Source of the DNA: Hymenolepis diminuta
Taxonomy: Eukaryota > Platyhelminthes > Cestoda > Cyclophyllidea > Hymenolepididae
Length of the DNA stretch: 64,000 nucleotides
Direction: 5' to 3'
NCBI GenBank assembly: GCA_900708905.1
Contig: CAADRB010000047.1
Span: forward strand, 286,225 to 350,224
The notes beneath the pieces were generated by a model. That model ran no database searches and was not told the origin of the DNA. It worked only from the letters and a program-made list of their open reading frames with translations. The translations under genes were made by a program, and so were the position numbers. Positions 1 through 13,130 of this stretch are shown here, piece after piece. The stretch's first letter is position 1, and each line of letters opens with the position of its first letter.

Positions 1-32
1 CGATTTTTTCCATAAAATGGTGAAGAAATTAC

Positions 33-3000
33 CGTTGACATTGAGATCGGAGTAGAGGTAGGACGAGGAGGATCAGGCGGCCGAGGATTGGAAGCTGTCG
101 AAGTGGGCTGGTTTGAAGGGGTCGAAGGAGTTGTCAATGTTATCGTGGTGACTGCAGTCGCATTTGTAGGAATAGAGGTAGTGGTGTTAGGGAGTGAGAA
201 GGTCAGCGGTTCTCCTACACCTGATATCGATACCGATGGCTGCTGACATGAGAAGATGGGCTGGAGGGGTGGCATCATACCCTGAGTACCCGTCACCGAT
301 GCCATCCAAGAGTTCATGTCGGGAATGAAGACTCCCGTCATCTGGAAAGACCAAAAGAGGATTTGTACGAAAATTGCATTGCTGTAGTACCCTTAATATT
401 TATCAATTTTCCGATAAATAATTATCAAGCCCCATTAAGAAGGCATTTTCCAACACTCATATTGAGTGGGATGACGAATTCTGTTAATCCCCTTATTAAC
501 TAAGTCCAACTAGTGCGCATAGAATCCATGACCTCTGACTTCGCAAGAGAGTGTTAACTACTGCGACACTGATGTACATCAATTTCTAATAATACAGTTC
601 AATAACCACACGCCTGATGTGAAGGATCATTCCAGTTGCGACTCAAGAAAATATGTATACGGCTGGGGATACATTCAATTCCCGTTTATTATTTAATTCA
701 ATATAAATGTATTCCGTCCTATTAAATGTTATCCTACATGCGGATAATAAAAACAGACTCCCGTGATAGAGATACGCTTGGTATTAGGATAGAGGAGCTG
801 ATTTTATTGAGTAAGATAAGTAAACAGTATACTGATTTTGCAAAATCGAATTCCCTCACAATTTAATCGCTTTTTGATAGTAAATACAAGTAATCATCAC
901 CAACACATTGATTAAATGTAATTTTTAAAACTATAAAATAAAGCAAGGTTGTGAACATGACTATGAAAATGCGCTAGAGATCGCCAACTCAACTCTATAA
1001 AGTTGCACGGTTCTAGAAATGCGATTTCTCCAAATAAGACCAAATAAATACGAAAAGACGCAATCCCGTTCATGGAAAATTAGCTCTAAGTTCAAAATCA
1101 AGGTCCCACTTAATTATACGCTCTCAAAAATATCAATCATGAAGATTTCAGGAAAAAAAACTATTCAATAATTTATTTCAAAAAATTCTCTTTTTAAATC
1201 CTCTTATTATACTTGTCTCTCTCCAATAAATGCCATTAATAGGAATCATAGATAATGTCTTGTGTGCACGGAAAGTCCAGTATTGATCCCACATCACTGA
1301 CATATTAACCCCACGCCACCAGTTTGATGAAAAAACTCCCACGTCATCGTCATGGCAAGGTCAACCACTATTCATCGAGTGATCCAATGTCTGAATTATT
1401 ATGTTCAAACACACCGGACATGAAAGTCAGTTAACAGTAATGACGGGTTCACTTTTATCTGATCAATCGCAACCCAGGTGTAATTAGTCTTGATATATAT
1501 GAGTCATAACAATTATGTTTATTCTCCCATACCTTCTTTATCTGGGTAACTGACATTTCCAAAAATAGTACAAAGAAAAGCATAGCCTTTAGAGTCTATA
1601 GTGTCATATGTATATCTGCAAAACCCCCCAATTTTCCAAGTCTCTTTAACCACTACTTCCTTGCCCAATATTGAATACTAGTTAAATCGTTAAAACTCGC
1701 CATAGTTTTGCCTTCTCATAATTGCTAACTTCGTACTATGTCGTCTAAAGTTATGAGTAGTTAATAAGAATCGTTTACTGACCAGTCAAAATCGAAACAG
1801 CAAAGTGAAGAAGCATAGAGTTAGTATGTAAGTGAATTGCGAAAAAAAACAAAACAGAAGTATTTCACAGAATTGTCATAAGCAAAGGCAAGGAATACTG
1901 AAGTTTCTCTGGTAGGGAATCGCATTCTGCTACACCCCTTATTGACTGGAGTCAACTAGTACCATGCACATCACGAGATATGCATTGATCTTGTGAACTC
2001 TATTGGGAATTAAAAAATGCTTTATTGTTTCATTCCATCCCTCTTCTCGGCCCCATTTATAGTATCTCTTGTTTTGAAAAAATAGTTTTGACGGGAAGCA
2101 AATAAAACAAAGATGACGAATAACCCTTTGTTTAAATCCAATTTATAAAACTTCAAAGCCATTCACTTTGTATAATTACAGGAAATTAATATCTACAAGG
2201 CAATAAAAATTTTATTTATGCATCCTAAAAGCATTTCATCCACCCTAACTGTAAAACTATCTATCCATCCGGATTTTTCAAGTTCGCAACTTAGCCTATT
2301 GAGTTATTTAATTCTCACTATGTGTCACTGGAGCAACGATTATCACGATCGTCTGCGAAGTCAGAAGTAGAGGATCTGATGACCACGATGGCCAACCGCA
2401 ATGGTTAAATCTGGCTAATAAAGAGAGTAGTAGAGTTCGAGTTTCACAACGGGGAGGATTCATGAAGCTACCCCACCTACCCAAAATGAGTGGAAAAATG
2501 ATTTTCTAAATTAATTTGGACGTTGTTGTAAGATTATTAGAATTTTATTCCTATGTTCTTGTCTTTTGTATCTTGTTATTCGGGTACTTGAGACTATTAA
2601 TTTATTAGCCTCAAGGTAAGCCTTAGCCACAATAAAGCTATTGGTTAACGGCTGGATACTGGGAGCATTTTAGATAGCCATAAAGAGGCTAGTTACAAAT
2701 CTCAAGTTTCATGTGATTTACTGCTCCATGAACATTTCTCAAAAGTATTTTTCGAACCACATGCTAAATTAAACTATTTCGAGCCGATTCGTTGTTACTT
2801 CCAGGTGCTTGCTTAAACTATGTGTAATCACTGGGTTTCACACAAAAAGCGCAGCCATAAGTTACCGATTACCGATTTTACTCGCCTTTACCTTGCGATG
2901 AATCAGCTATCCTTCACACGCCGGTTTCAAATCACGCGATGAAAATGCATGTTTCTCACGCTCGCTCTGTCGTTCTTCGATATCGATATTCTTATTCGAC

Positions 3001-6000
3001 TGATTTATCTATCTCTTTCTCCTGATCTACGTAACTCTCCCTCTTACTCCCCCGTATTTCAACTGCTGTCTTACAATATAACTTGACCTACTGTCTTGGT
3101 AACCGTAGTTGTCTGTTGTTAGCCTATGACCTTAGCAGTAGCCTCAACACATGCAAATTAATAAGTTAATTTTTCCAATATTTAGCACTGAAGCTCCAAA
3201 ATATTGGAAATGATACTCACAGGGGTACTACTACCACCAGTCGTCCTTGTTTGCAATGAAGAGAGTCCTGGAGCAGGAGCCAGGGGTGGTGGAGGTGGCA
3301 AAGAAGAAGCAGACCCAGCCACGGAGGAAGGCGTGTTCGACCTGGTAGCAAAGCTCTGTTGCTGAGGCGGGGGAGGTTGATGATGAAAGGCTGTTTGTTG
3401 CTGATGATGGTGAGAAGCAAAGAGGGTCGGAGGTGGTGGAGGCGGTGGTGGGGCAAAATGGAAAGTTCCTGGTTGATTTCCCCCGCTGCTGGAACCTCCT
3501 CCAACTGCAGATGGTATTGAATGAAAGAGAAGACCTGAACTTGGATCTGGAGAAAAGAAGTGAAAAAGAAAAACAGTTTGCATAAAGTCTTGAAATGTCA
3601 TTCGGTAGTGCCTCAAATAGCTAAGCTCACTTTCTCGAATTTGAGTTAAGAAAGGCGAATTCCGAAATGTCAAACTCCTAAGTTTATAACATTAACACTA
3701 TGCGTCCGCTAATACAAGTGTTATGAATAAGAGGAATAATTGTTAGTGACAGACAACTAAGGTTGTGCGACGAATAAGCATTAAGGTACTCAAATATTAC
3801 GTAATTGCATTGAATGAAGAACTCAGAGTAAAGCTAAGAGAAGCAGAAAGAGTGAACATTTAACTTACTATAATACAGTTTCACTTTATTGACATCACCT
3901 ACGTATAAACAAAACAAACGCAAACAATCAATGTACGTTGTGTGTACTATAAACAACTGTGAGAATTGCTACTCGGTTTTGTCTTTTCGTAGTTTCGTTG
4001 AGAACTACGTGAAGAAAATATCCACTAGGTATATTCTAGGTGATTATGAAACTGAGGCTCATAGATTCGAAAAATAAATGCAAAAATCAACGTTACTCAA
4101 AAAGAAAACAATAGAACAAAGACTAAAGGGAAATAGAGGGATGCAATGGGAGTGTGGAAATACCATCGGCGAGATAAAGAAACTGGGAGGAAGCTCAACC
4201 AAAACAAATGATTTTTCCTTTCTCTTTGAATCTAAATTAATGCTTGCTCCACAGAATACAAATATCCGGAGCTATCATAAATGGTAGTCAGTATATTATC
4301 ACATATACATTTTCGAACTTTACTCAGCTACTTCTTTTTCTGCGACTGGTCTCAAGACTGACCGTTAACTCTGTGTTTTCATTGATACAACTATCCAGCC
4401 ACCAAATCTGCCTTCCTCCTGCTTTGTGGCAATGGAGTCTGTGAAGTTGGGAAGAGCAAGTTTTCCATGTCTGAACTCAGTTTACTTTTAAGCCAGAGCT
4501 TTTCATTTTCTATTAAACAAAATTTGCCACAAACTTTGGTAAAAAGGGCTCCACTCACTCAGTAGCGACGCTTTTTTCCTTCTCCACCAATTTCCAATAC
4601 CTTCTCCCATTCCTTTCATCCTTCCTCTCTCGTTCCACTACGTTTATCCAATACGTTTTTGCCAAATCAACTCCTGAATTCTGTTAGCTTTTAGGAAAAA
4701 AATTATGTTCCTAAGGGTTTTCGATGCTTAATTTGGTCCAGCTTTTAAAGTAGCTTTATTAGAGGAATCGCAGCTAACTTGCGCTACTACTCGATACGTT
4801 AATTGTACATTTAATTAAATATCATAACTCGATCTCTGCTTGATGTCTGTTTGAACAAAGTTGTGTCCATAAGTACCTACAAATTGGTCTTCTCTCTTTT
4901 CTCCTTTCAAATGTAATGAGAAATGTTGTAATTGGAAGGTCTAAACATCTTCCATATGCTTCTCTGAACAGTTTCTTTTCTTTTTAAATTTAGCTGGTTA
5001 TTTAGTATTGCTCGCATTTACAGTCACATCAAAGGTACACAGATAGCTTAAGACTAGGATATGTTTATCGGAGTTAATATTTGACAGTAAACTGTTTACC
5101 ACTAATAAAAGAATGAAACTAGGGCAACCATAGAGGAGACAATTTAATAAGTAGACGTATGCCTAGAAGGTAAATATAATAGGTGAAGAAACACTATATG
5201 AGTCACTTTCTCATTTTTAAGAAATAAGAAGATAGGTCCAGCAACTTAGCATTGATGATCTGGAAGGGGCAATGAATTAACATTTTGACACTGATATACT
5301 TTTGTCATTAGCCCTAGAAGGTTGTTCAGTCAGAACGGAAAAAATTCAACAATGCAAAGAAAAGAACTCTGATAAGGACAGATAGAACTTCAATTTCAAT
5401 AATAGAGATCATGAAAAAGAATTAATAAAATCTCGATTAATCTTAATCAGTCGTCAACCTCTTAACAAAGAAACAAAAGGTCAAGCGAAGCAGTGGTACA
5501 TAACTGCCAACTGAAAGAGATAGAAGAGAAATAGAACGGCCATTCAGAATCCAGGTAAATTAACAATTATCGTTTAAAATTTGCGCAGAATACATTAAGG
5601 CACCGATTGTCTCCTACCCCTGGAATGTAAGAAGGCACAAACTAGGAGTAAAAATCGTCAAACCTAAATTATTATAATAAATTACTGTAAGTTATTAGTA
5701 AAGAACAGCCTATTTTAAACACACAGTAAAAAAAATACATACGCCGAATCTTTGGTTTCATGAATTAAATAGAAGGACATGCTATGATTAACCAATAAGA
5801 AAAAAGATTATCCTCAATTTCCTTAAATAAACACCGTCAACATTACTGATGACCTCTCTAAACATCTTTTCACTAGTACAATATATTTAAACAATCTATA
5901 ATAGAACGGGAGGACAAATCACTACAACAATCAGGCAGAGACGAGGGAATATGAAAGCAAATTTTGAACAGCTTTAAGAGACAATTCTATAGACAATACT

Positions 6001-9000
6001 TCGGCCAAAAAATACTATCAGAATAGCTCAACGGGAAGTAAGTCATCGAGATCGGATAAACCTTTTGTGAATTAAATGTTTTTGGCATGTCAAAAAACTG
6101 TAACGACACATTAGAAAATAAACAAGGGGAAAAACTCACTGAGATAGCCGGGCATAGGTGCGAGATTGAAGAGCTGAATGGGCGAGTGTTGAACACCACC
6201 GGGACCCTGGGAGGGAGGTGTGAGAACAGACATAAACTGGACATTGCTGCTGCCACTCGATTGCTGGTGCTGATGATGCTGTTGATGCATTGCTGCCGGC
6301 TCCGAAAGATTCCCTGGCGGTGGTGGTGGCGGCTGCTGTTGAGTGTTCGGATGAGACAACTGCGGTGGTTGGAGTCGAAATGTTGTAGATGTACCACTGA
6401 GGGAGGGAGTGGAAGTAAGAAATTGCGGAGTTGATTGGGATGCCAAAGTGACTGAGGTTGACGAATGACCACTGCTGATCTCTAATCTGTAAAATAAAAA
6501 GTAAAGCGTGAATTGATTGGTTTAAAATTGTCCTAACCACTACTTAAGGCCATACCTGCAAGATATATCTTGTTTCTTGTTGATTATGAAATATAGACAT
6601 GGTTTATAACGCAGGAATTTCTCTCAAGCTAACAAGTCTCAATATGAACTAGAATGGCGCCACATGTGAAGTCGTAACTGAGGTAGAACCTTGGTGATAC
6701 GAATCAGACGAAACTCATTAAGGAATGAGTAGAGAAAAGCTGCTCTGATGAGAAACTCGCATTGTACCAACGATCATGCTGATCAGAATTAATCAGTGCG
6801 GTTGGATAGATGCTCACCAGTGAGAATTGATCTTTTAACTTTGCTGACGTGCAAATCACCACTGTACCACTCTTCCCCTTAGGAAGGCGAGACAACATTT
6901 TATCGTGCACTGGAAGTACAGTTTCGATCTATAATTATTTGAAGTCTACCTTACCACGGACTTTAACACACAATGACCAAATTACCCCATTGCTGTATAC
7001 TCGTACTATGTGTGCTATATTTTTACAAATGAAATTCTACCAAGTCGTTACTATACCGTCCTACAATACCAATGATGTGTAAAATTCTACCATACCAATC
7101 ATGTATCTTTTCCTATTCCATTAGTTTACAATCCATTCTTCCAGTCATATGTGTAGCTTCCATCTCTATTCACTATTGACCTATAGTTCATCCATCCAAT
7201 CATACGTATAACTTCCTATTCCTATTCACCATTGCTTAGAATATATACAAATCTGCTATAATTCCTATTGATGTACGTCTGTACACACTTGCCTACTCTA
7301 TTCATTCCAATGGTATCTGTGTAAATTCCTATTTTATATATTCTTCATGCAATTCACCCTCCCGGAATTACCTTCCATTGGTGTGGTATCGTGCTTATTC
7401 GAATACTACCAACCAAGCTTAAGCGGGTATAATTCAGAATGCTACACGACCCCACATCATCTTCGATGTCATTTCTACGTCATAACAATGACAGGTCTAA
7501 GCAGCAGCAGCGTACTCTTAAACAGCGGCCTGATAATACATTACAATACAACATTATAATACATTTTCAAAAAAAATACTGACAAACCCCAAAGCATCAA
7601 TAAGGACCACTGTCGTTTTTCTAGTGAAGTTGTAAATAACGATATTAAAAATTGAAATAGAACTTTTGTAAAGAATGCCAACTGTTTAATCTCTGATAAT
7701 ATTAAGAGAAAAGCAATAAGCCCGATAATCCTACATATGAAAACGGAAAAATACAAAGCATGGGAATCTACCTCTGTAGCAAAACCCGTAACCATCTTAT
7801 GCAACAATCTCTGAGTTGCGGCCTTCATATAAAAAACTAAATACTGCTAGTAGGAATGTGAGAAACAGCAAAAGCACTTGATGAGCCTGACCATCAAGGA
7901 ATTTCCTCAGGTAATAGTGCAGGAAAATTATAACAAATAAACTAAAGTAATAAGAATGGCTCGATTAGAATAGCTTAGATAATTAATCAAGGCTTAATAA
8001 ACTGAATGAAGATGCCAGTAAGGTCAAACCTCGGAGGAATACATCGAAAATCAGAGAAATAGTGAGCAGTGCTACGTATATACCTACAAAAAAGAACTTG
8101 TATAATGTGAATACAGAACGTTTCAAAACGCACCTACAGTCCATTTAAAACATAATTGGTTGTAAAGATAGCACCTCTCTGCATAACAAATAACAAGAAC
8201 GCAGTGCGATTTCATTACACTAAAATAGTAGAAATTAAAGCATTTGAAACAAGGTCAAAAAATTTCACCGACAGAGAGAAAGTGGATGCTTAATTTCAAT
8301 CAATATCCCCAAAGTAAAAAGAACTTAGGGAAATTTGTGAAAAGGAGAAAGCCCCTACATCCAACGTGTCCCCATTATTAAAGTTATGCATAGTTTCGGC
8401 CAATCATTATTAATGTCCTTTAGCAATAAATATCCATCAAACCTGCTTGGACAGTGGAATCTACTATTAGCCCTTATATAAAACTATTAAACAGTGAGTT
8501 TCAAACTCCTAACATTAGGTAGTAGTATACATTGAATTATTAAAATGTCAAAACCCGTGTTTTTCCTTTATCTGAGCTGAGTAATGAGCAGGAGAAAACT
8601 CCAAATTCTAAAGACTGAATTTCCATATCCTCTCCTCCCCATTAAGGCAAAGTCATGTGTTTGCTTATCCGATTAGCATGATACGCACCAGATGGAAAAA
8701 TTGCTGATTTAACAGGGCACTTAGGTCTGTGTGAGTACCATACAGAAAATGTTACTTGAGACAGCCACAAAAAATATAAAGGGGAGGAGGAAGTATAGTT
8801 ATAAATAGACAATACAAACCTCGCAGTTGGGAATGAGTTGGAATAAAAGAACAAATATGAACTACAGATAGTCTGAACACAGCGAATTTCAATAAGCACG
8901 TTATTTTTTACTGATATCCTAAATATCTGAGTAATCACGACTGCAAGGATACTAACAGGGAGAAGTAAAACTCAACAATCTCCTCTTTATAACAAACCCA

Positions 9001-11990
9001 CAGACAACCTCCAACAAGTTCCTTTGTCCTGTGGATAGCACCTAATGCATGTAAGAGAATGATGGGGAAATCGAACGAAATCATTACAGCCCCTAAAATT
9101 ACTAACACTTCCAACTGTTTCCGAAACTGACCTGAAGAGGTTTTGAATTGAGAAAGAAATCACTTAATTGCTCATCGGAAAGATCTATTCTGAAGTTAAA
9201 CTGCCCAAAGTGGAGAATAAAACAAAAAGTATCATATCTGTGCCCTTAAATTCACTATTTGAACTGTTTCGCGGATCAATTCTGATTCCACTTAAAAAAT
9301 AATTCAGACAACAATGTTGTTAAAAATTTAAATTAAAAATGCTACCTTAGGCAGTAATTTAATAAGAAAGACTAACGAAAAAAAATAAGAAAACTCACAG
9401 TGGTGGTGGGATGAAATGCGATGTCGGGGGGATAAAAGGACGAATGGGTTTCTGTACACGGGGAGCAGGAGCAGCCAATGGAGGTGGATGAGAATGAGAT
9501 GTCATCGGAGGCGTAGGATTAGACGCGGTTACCAACACAGAAGTGGACTGAGAAGAAGTAACCTGGATAGTAGTAGAAGTAGAATGAGATAACGATGAGG
9601 TTGTCACCGAAGTCGAAGCCTCAGTCGGCGCTGGAGTAGTCACAGTAGTGGCTTTGGTGATGGTAGCTGGTGTCGAGTTCTTGGGAGATTGTGGTGGAAG
9701 CGGTGGTGTATCTCTAATTGAGGGCCTAGACACTGGAATAGAAGGCTTTCTAAATACTCCACAAGCTTGCTCTTCGATGACTTTCACATCAGTGGCTAAA
9801 TAGAGAGAAACATAACTAACTACTCTTTAATAAAAAAATATTTAGTAGAGGGAAAGCGCACTAGTCGCTCTGTTGAAAACTCACAATTTGATAAATAAAG
9901 CGTTTGGATAATCTAAAAATCGGACACCTACCAATGGGGTTCAAAGTTATGACTTTTGATTAAGTAGACATACCATCGCTAGAGCATCGATTCAGCATAC
10001 AGCAAAAGCAGATGATAAAAAACAAGCATGATTAAGGTGTAGAAAATCTACATTCAGAGTAATTACCATTTTTAGGTACCTTCATCTAAAATAAATGGAA
10101 ATTTGCCGTGGCTATCCTATGTACAACCATAAAATTACTAGGCCTCCAATGAACTAAAGATAAGCAGATTTAGTGGGAAAATTGCAAGCTATTTAGTCCG
10201 TAATATTGTCAAGCCAGAAATATTCTCATTAAGAAAATAACATTCTTACTATTTGTCCTCAATATTTCTGATGAACCTTATATTTTTTTGACAAGTTGGT
10301 ATATTTTGAGGTTATAAATGAATTTGGTCAAGTGCCTAAGTGACTCGTGTTCTACCTCTTCTCTACCTGGAACTGGGATATCAGGCTTGCAGATCATAAA
10401 ATATACACCAAGGTTGGGTGTTAAAACTAAACTTCAAGTTACTAATCTCAAAATTATAGACAATTAAAGAAAAAAGGGAACATCAGTAATCGCTAAAAAA
10501 ATCGACATTGAAATAACTTTAACAATAAAAACTTCAAGTGATCTCCTGTCAAAATGGTAGATCAGTATCGAGAGAAGTTAGTGTTCATAGCAAATAAAAA
10601 CTCAAAATATTTGAAGCTAAGCTACAACGGGAGAGAACCGCCCGTCCTTCAGATAAGGTTTAAATGAAATCATGTACATCCAGTAGGGGAAACTTCTCAA
10701 GCCTTATATGGGAAGTGTTAACTACCTTGATTTGGGAAGAAGATATTTTGGAGCCACCCCTATAATGAACATATTCTGTTAACCAGCATTAGCCGATGCG
10801 GCTGACCATTTAAAGAACTGGATCCATACAGATCTCGTGACCCCTGTCATTACAGACGTGCACTACGTCATCAGCACGCGTACAAAGAGAGTGCGATTTC
10901 CAATCCGAAATACTTCAAGAAAAGCCTCAGTGGAATAAATCTTTTAACAATCTTAAGAGTAAAGCAAATAATCAGAATTAAGCCGGGAATTGCAGATAAA
11001 GACCAAAAACACAAACTTAACATGCTCAAATGTCTCTAAACAGGAACAAAAATCATCTCAAATTATGAACTCCTTTATTCGTGGATGTGAAAGTACGAGA
11101 TAATGCATATTTTTCCTAAAATGCATGAATTAATAAATGGTAATATTGATAATGCTTATAAAACAATAGCGGAGTAGCGCACTTAGTTTTTATTTTCCTC
11201 ATCTCGCCAGTTATTTATTGTAACCAAGCGAGCGATTCGACCTCTTCGCCCATTATTGATTTTAAATTATACAATTATATCTTTTTCAATTTCGAGCTTA
11301 CGGGAAGCAGATCTAGCAGGAGAGTCTCCGAGATCAACCACAAGAGGTCGATCCTCCACATCTTCTTCATCTATTGAATCCTTTTCAACAATTACAAGAC
11401 GGCCTTCTGATGGATCTTCAAGAGAAGCGTCAACCAATGGACCAGGAACAGATATAGTTGTCGCGTTTTTCTGATCCTGAACAAGAGAGGAGGGAACTAT
11501 CGATTCAGGAGGAGTAGAGATTATTGAGGCACACTCTCCATTATCACCATCTTTGATAATTAATCCCGATTTTGGCGTCGAGGAGACGCCGTCTATAGTG
11601 TCTAAGCTTGTTGTATCAGGTGTTTTATCTCCAGGTGCCAAGTTAGGGGTAGATTTGGTTAGGGATTGTTGGTCCTTCAAAATACGTTAAAACAGAGTGG
11701 TAAATCATTGAAACGCAGAAAAAAAAACAAAAGTTGATAATGCATTATATATCTTTTTTAAAAAATGCAAACAGTAAATGTTCAAAAATGGTCCAGGAGA
11801 TAAAATAATTACCGCCACATACCTTAGCTGATTTGTGTCCAGCTAGTTCAACGTAACAAACGGGAGGTGAACACTGCTCATAAGATTTCTCTGAGTAACT
11901 AACTGATAATGGAGGCTGAATATCAACCTCAGCATCTTCATTCTTGTTTAGTTCTGTGCTTGTATTTTTATCTACATTAGCCGATTCCAT
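33..11990 (-). CDS. Uncharacterised Pro/Ser/Thr/Gln/His-rich protein, 5' part (3' end lies beyond the left edge)
   Basis: Not recognised. Six exons join with matching phases on the minus strand: 11990-11823, 11674-11302, 9795-9399, 6486-6140, 3546-3221 and 341-33, giving about 640 residues before a GT donor at 32-31. The ATG at 11990 is the first in the exon. Residues 1-180 are acidic and Ser/Thr-rich (DEEDVEDRPLVVDLGD near 160-175). The rest is low complexity: Thr/Ser runs at about 205-265, poly-Pro, a His/Gln tract around residue 385, a run of eight prolines near residue 460 followed by HHHQQQ and PPPPQQQ stretches. No folded domain, signal peptide or membrane segment was seen, so it looks intrinsically disordered. 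The identifying domain may lie to the left of the window. Nuclear or RNA-associated scaffolds often look like this, but that is only an impression. Introns are 148 bp, then 1.5, 2.9, 2.6 and 2.9 kb. Gene structure is fairly secure; function is unknown. Confidence 0.72.
468..580 (-). repeat. tRNA-like SINE, copy A
   Basis: Read on the minus strand, a tRNA-like head with an A-box-like GCAGTAGTTAACAC, then AGTCAGAGGTCATGGATTC (B-box position), then a tail with ACTAGTTGGACTTAG and AATAAGGGG. It matches copies B, C and D in the same order. This is the most complete copy. Confidence 0.7.
1290..1390 (-). repeat. Dispersed repeat X, copy 1 (fragment)
   Basis: On the minus strand GTGGTTGACCTTGCCATGAC followed by GATGACGTG matches the core of copies 2 and 3. 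The flanks are too diverged to set the ends. Confidence 0.45.
1915..1990 (-). repeat. tRNA-like SINE, copy B (tail part)
   Basis: On the minus strand ACTAGTTGACTCCAGTC followed by AATAAGGGG and TAGCAGAAT aligns with the tail of copy A over about 45 bases with few differences. The head is more diverged. Confidence 0.65.
2326..2445 (+). repeat. tRNA-like SINE, copy C
   Basis: GCAACGATTATCAC (A-box position), TGCGAAGTCAGA shared exactly with copy A, and the tail TCTGGCTAATAAAGAGAG shared with copy D. Confidence 0.6.
3547..6139 (-). other. Intron of the uncharacterised gene
   Basis: AT-rich intron of 2.6 kb. Short open frames at 3889-4444 are small, overlapping and composition-poor. I see no gene, RNA gene or clear repeat in it. 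Confidence 0.65.
6487..9398 (-). other. Intron of the uncharacterised gene
   Basis: Intron of 2.9 kb, flanked by a phase-2 donor after 9399 and a TTTTACAG acceptor at 6487. Short open frames at 6704-8938 do not resemble proteins. The pyrimidine-rich patch around 7080-7350 has many short 'ttcctattc'-like runs but no clean tandem unit. Confidence 0.65.
9796..11301 (-). other. Intron of the uncharacterised gene, with a possible alternative 3' end
   Basis: This 1.5 kb intron runs from donor GTAAGC at 11301 to acceptor TATTTAG at 9796. If the donor is skipped, the frame stops at 11269-11267 and an AATAAA follows at 11219-11214. The stretch 10600-10920 looks less AT-rich than its surroundings and may be an old insertion; no family was recognised. 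Confidence 0.6.
11214..11219 (-). terminator. Candidate intronic poly(A) signal AATAAA
   Basis: AATAAA on the minus strand, 48 bases downstream of an in-frame stop that is reached if exon 2 is not spliced at 11302. It would end a 191-residue short isoform. Chance occurrence is likely enough in AT-rich DNA that this stays tentative. Confidence 0.3.
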
Positions 11991-13130
11991 TAACTTTTGT
12001 CTGCGATTGCAACATCAAATAAGCCTCACTATGACATACAACTTAAACAACTCCTGCGATTCAATAATACGCGCCAATCTATAAAAATCTTTTAAACAAT
12101 GTACAAAGAAAATAAAAATTACCATTAAATGAATGTCATGTTCAGGATATGGAATATTTTTAAATTTATGATTGACATTTAAATAGGAATCTGACTAATG
12201 CTGCCAGTTAGTCGGCGAAAAGTCTTACCTTAACCCGTAAGAAATAATAATTCCTCAACACCTCCCTGTTGAAATTTTCATTCAAATACAAAATTTATCA
12301 TTTACTGGACCTAATTTAATTTACATCAGTTGCAATATTTTCATTTTAATAATGGTTTATCAATTCCAGGAACCCATGTGCAGATGAAATTGATTAATTG
12401 AATGTATGCCAATGTAAATAAAATTGAAACCAGCAATTTGTTTTAGCAATTAGCAAACAGTCTCCTTCAAGCGAAAGTTTTGTTCAAAATTAGCACTTCG
12501 ATAAGTCGTTTACTATAAAAAGAAATCATTCTAACTCCAAACTGCCGGATATTCTTTTTCTCAAGACCGAAATCCGTCAGCTTTACCTTACCTTCTACAC
12601 TATAAGTCCTATATTAAGTTTTAAACCCTATATTACCTAATTCGTAAACGGCAAAACGCCTTTGGTAAATGAATCCAAAAGTTGCAAGGAAAATAAGAAT
12701 GAATTCTTTTTTCCATGCTCAACTGTAGTCGCACAGTTCTACGATATCGTCATCGTAACCTTCATTATACTAAATTTAAAGTATTTAATGAAATTATTAT
12801 GAAATAAATTATTCAAAATTTAATGAGCTTATTTAAATGACGTATGAAATCTTTTTGCGTACTGAATGCAATATAAGATTTTCGCAGGATTAAAAAATTC
12901 CTCATAACATCTATTTGTTTTGCTTGATCAAATTTTAACCTTGAGTTAAATAGTTACCAAACTGTATACATCAGTTGAAAGCAAAAATTTTTATTTTTTT
13001 AAGTAGAATTCTTTTAATATTCTTCAAATTAAAGCTAATTCCATTTTCATATGCAGTAAGTTATTTTTTGTGAATGATTAGCAAAAATTTTTAAATACGA
13101 AATTTTTCTTTTGTATTTTAGTGCGAAATC
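11991..13130. promoter_or_regulatory. Divergent intergenic region (uncharacterised gene / CFAP47)
   Basis: About 1.14 kb separates the two divergent start codons, so it should hold both promoters and 5' UTRs. Very AT-rich, with no recognisable TATA or CpG-type element. A 3' splice-site-like TTTGTATTTTAG ends at 13121, nine bases before the chosen CFAP47 ATG, and a weaker AG lies ten bases before the other ATG. Non-coding first exons or trans-splicing are therefore possible, and a further coding 5' exon of CFAP47 here cannot be excluded. Confidence 0.5.

Larger units (their letters stand above)
342..3220 (-). other. Intron of the uncharacterised gene, rich in dispersed repeats
   Basis: This 2.9 kb intron lies between exons 3546-3221 and 341-33. 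It contains three copies of the tRNA-like SINE (468-580, 1915-1990, 2326-2445) and one copy of a second repeat (about 1290-1390). No coding potential was seen in the remainder. Confidence 0.7.

Noticed and set aside
3450..6300. PABP-binding (PAM2-like) motif LNPSSGLLF at the junction of exons 6486-6140 and 3546-3221
   Set aside because: The Phe spacing is one residue off the PAM2 consensus and the Asn depends on a split codon, so the match is not credible without conservation.
10690..10740. Possible fifth SINE copy around GTGTTAACTAC
   Set aside because: Only 11 bases match; the B-box block and tail are absent.
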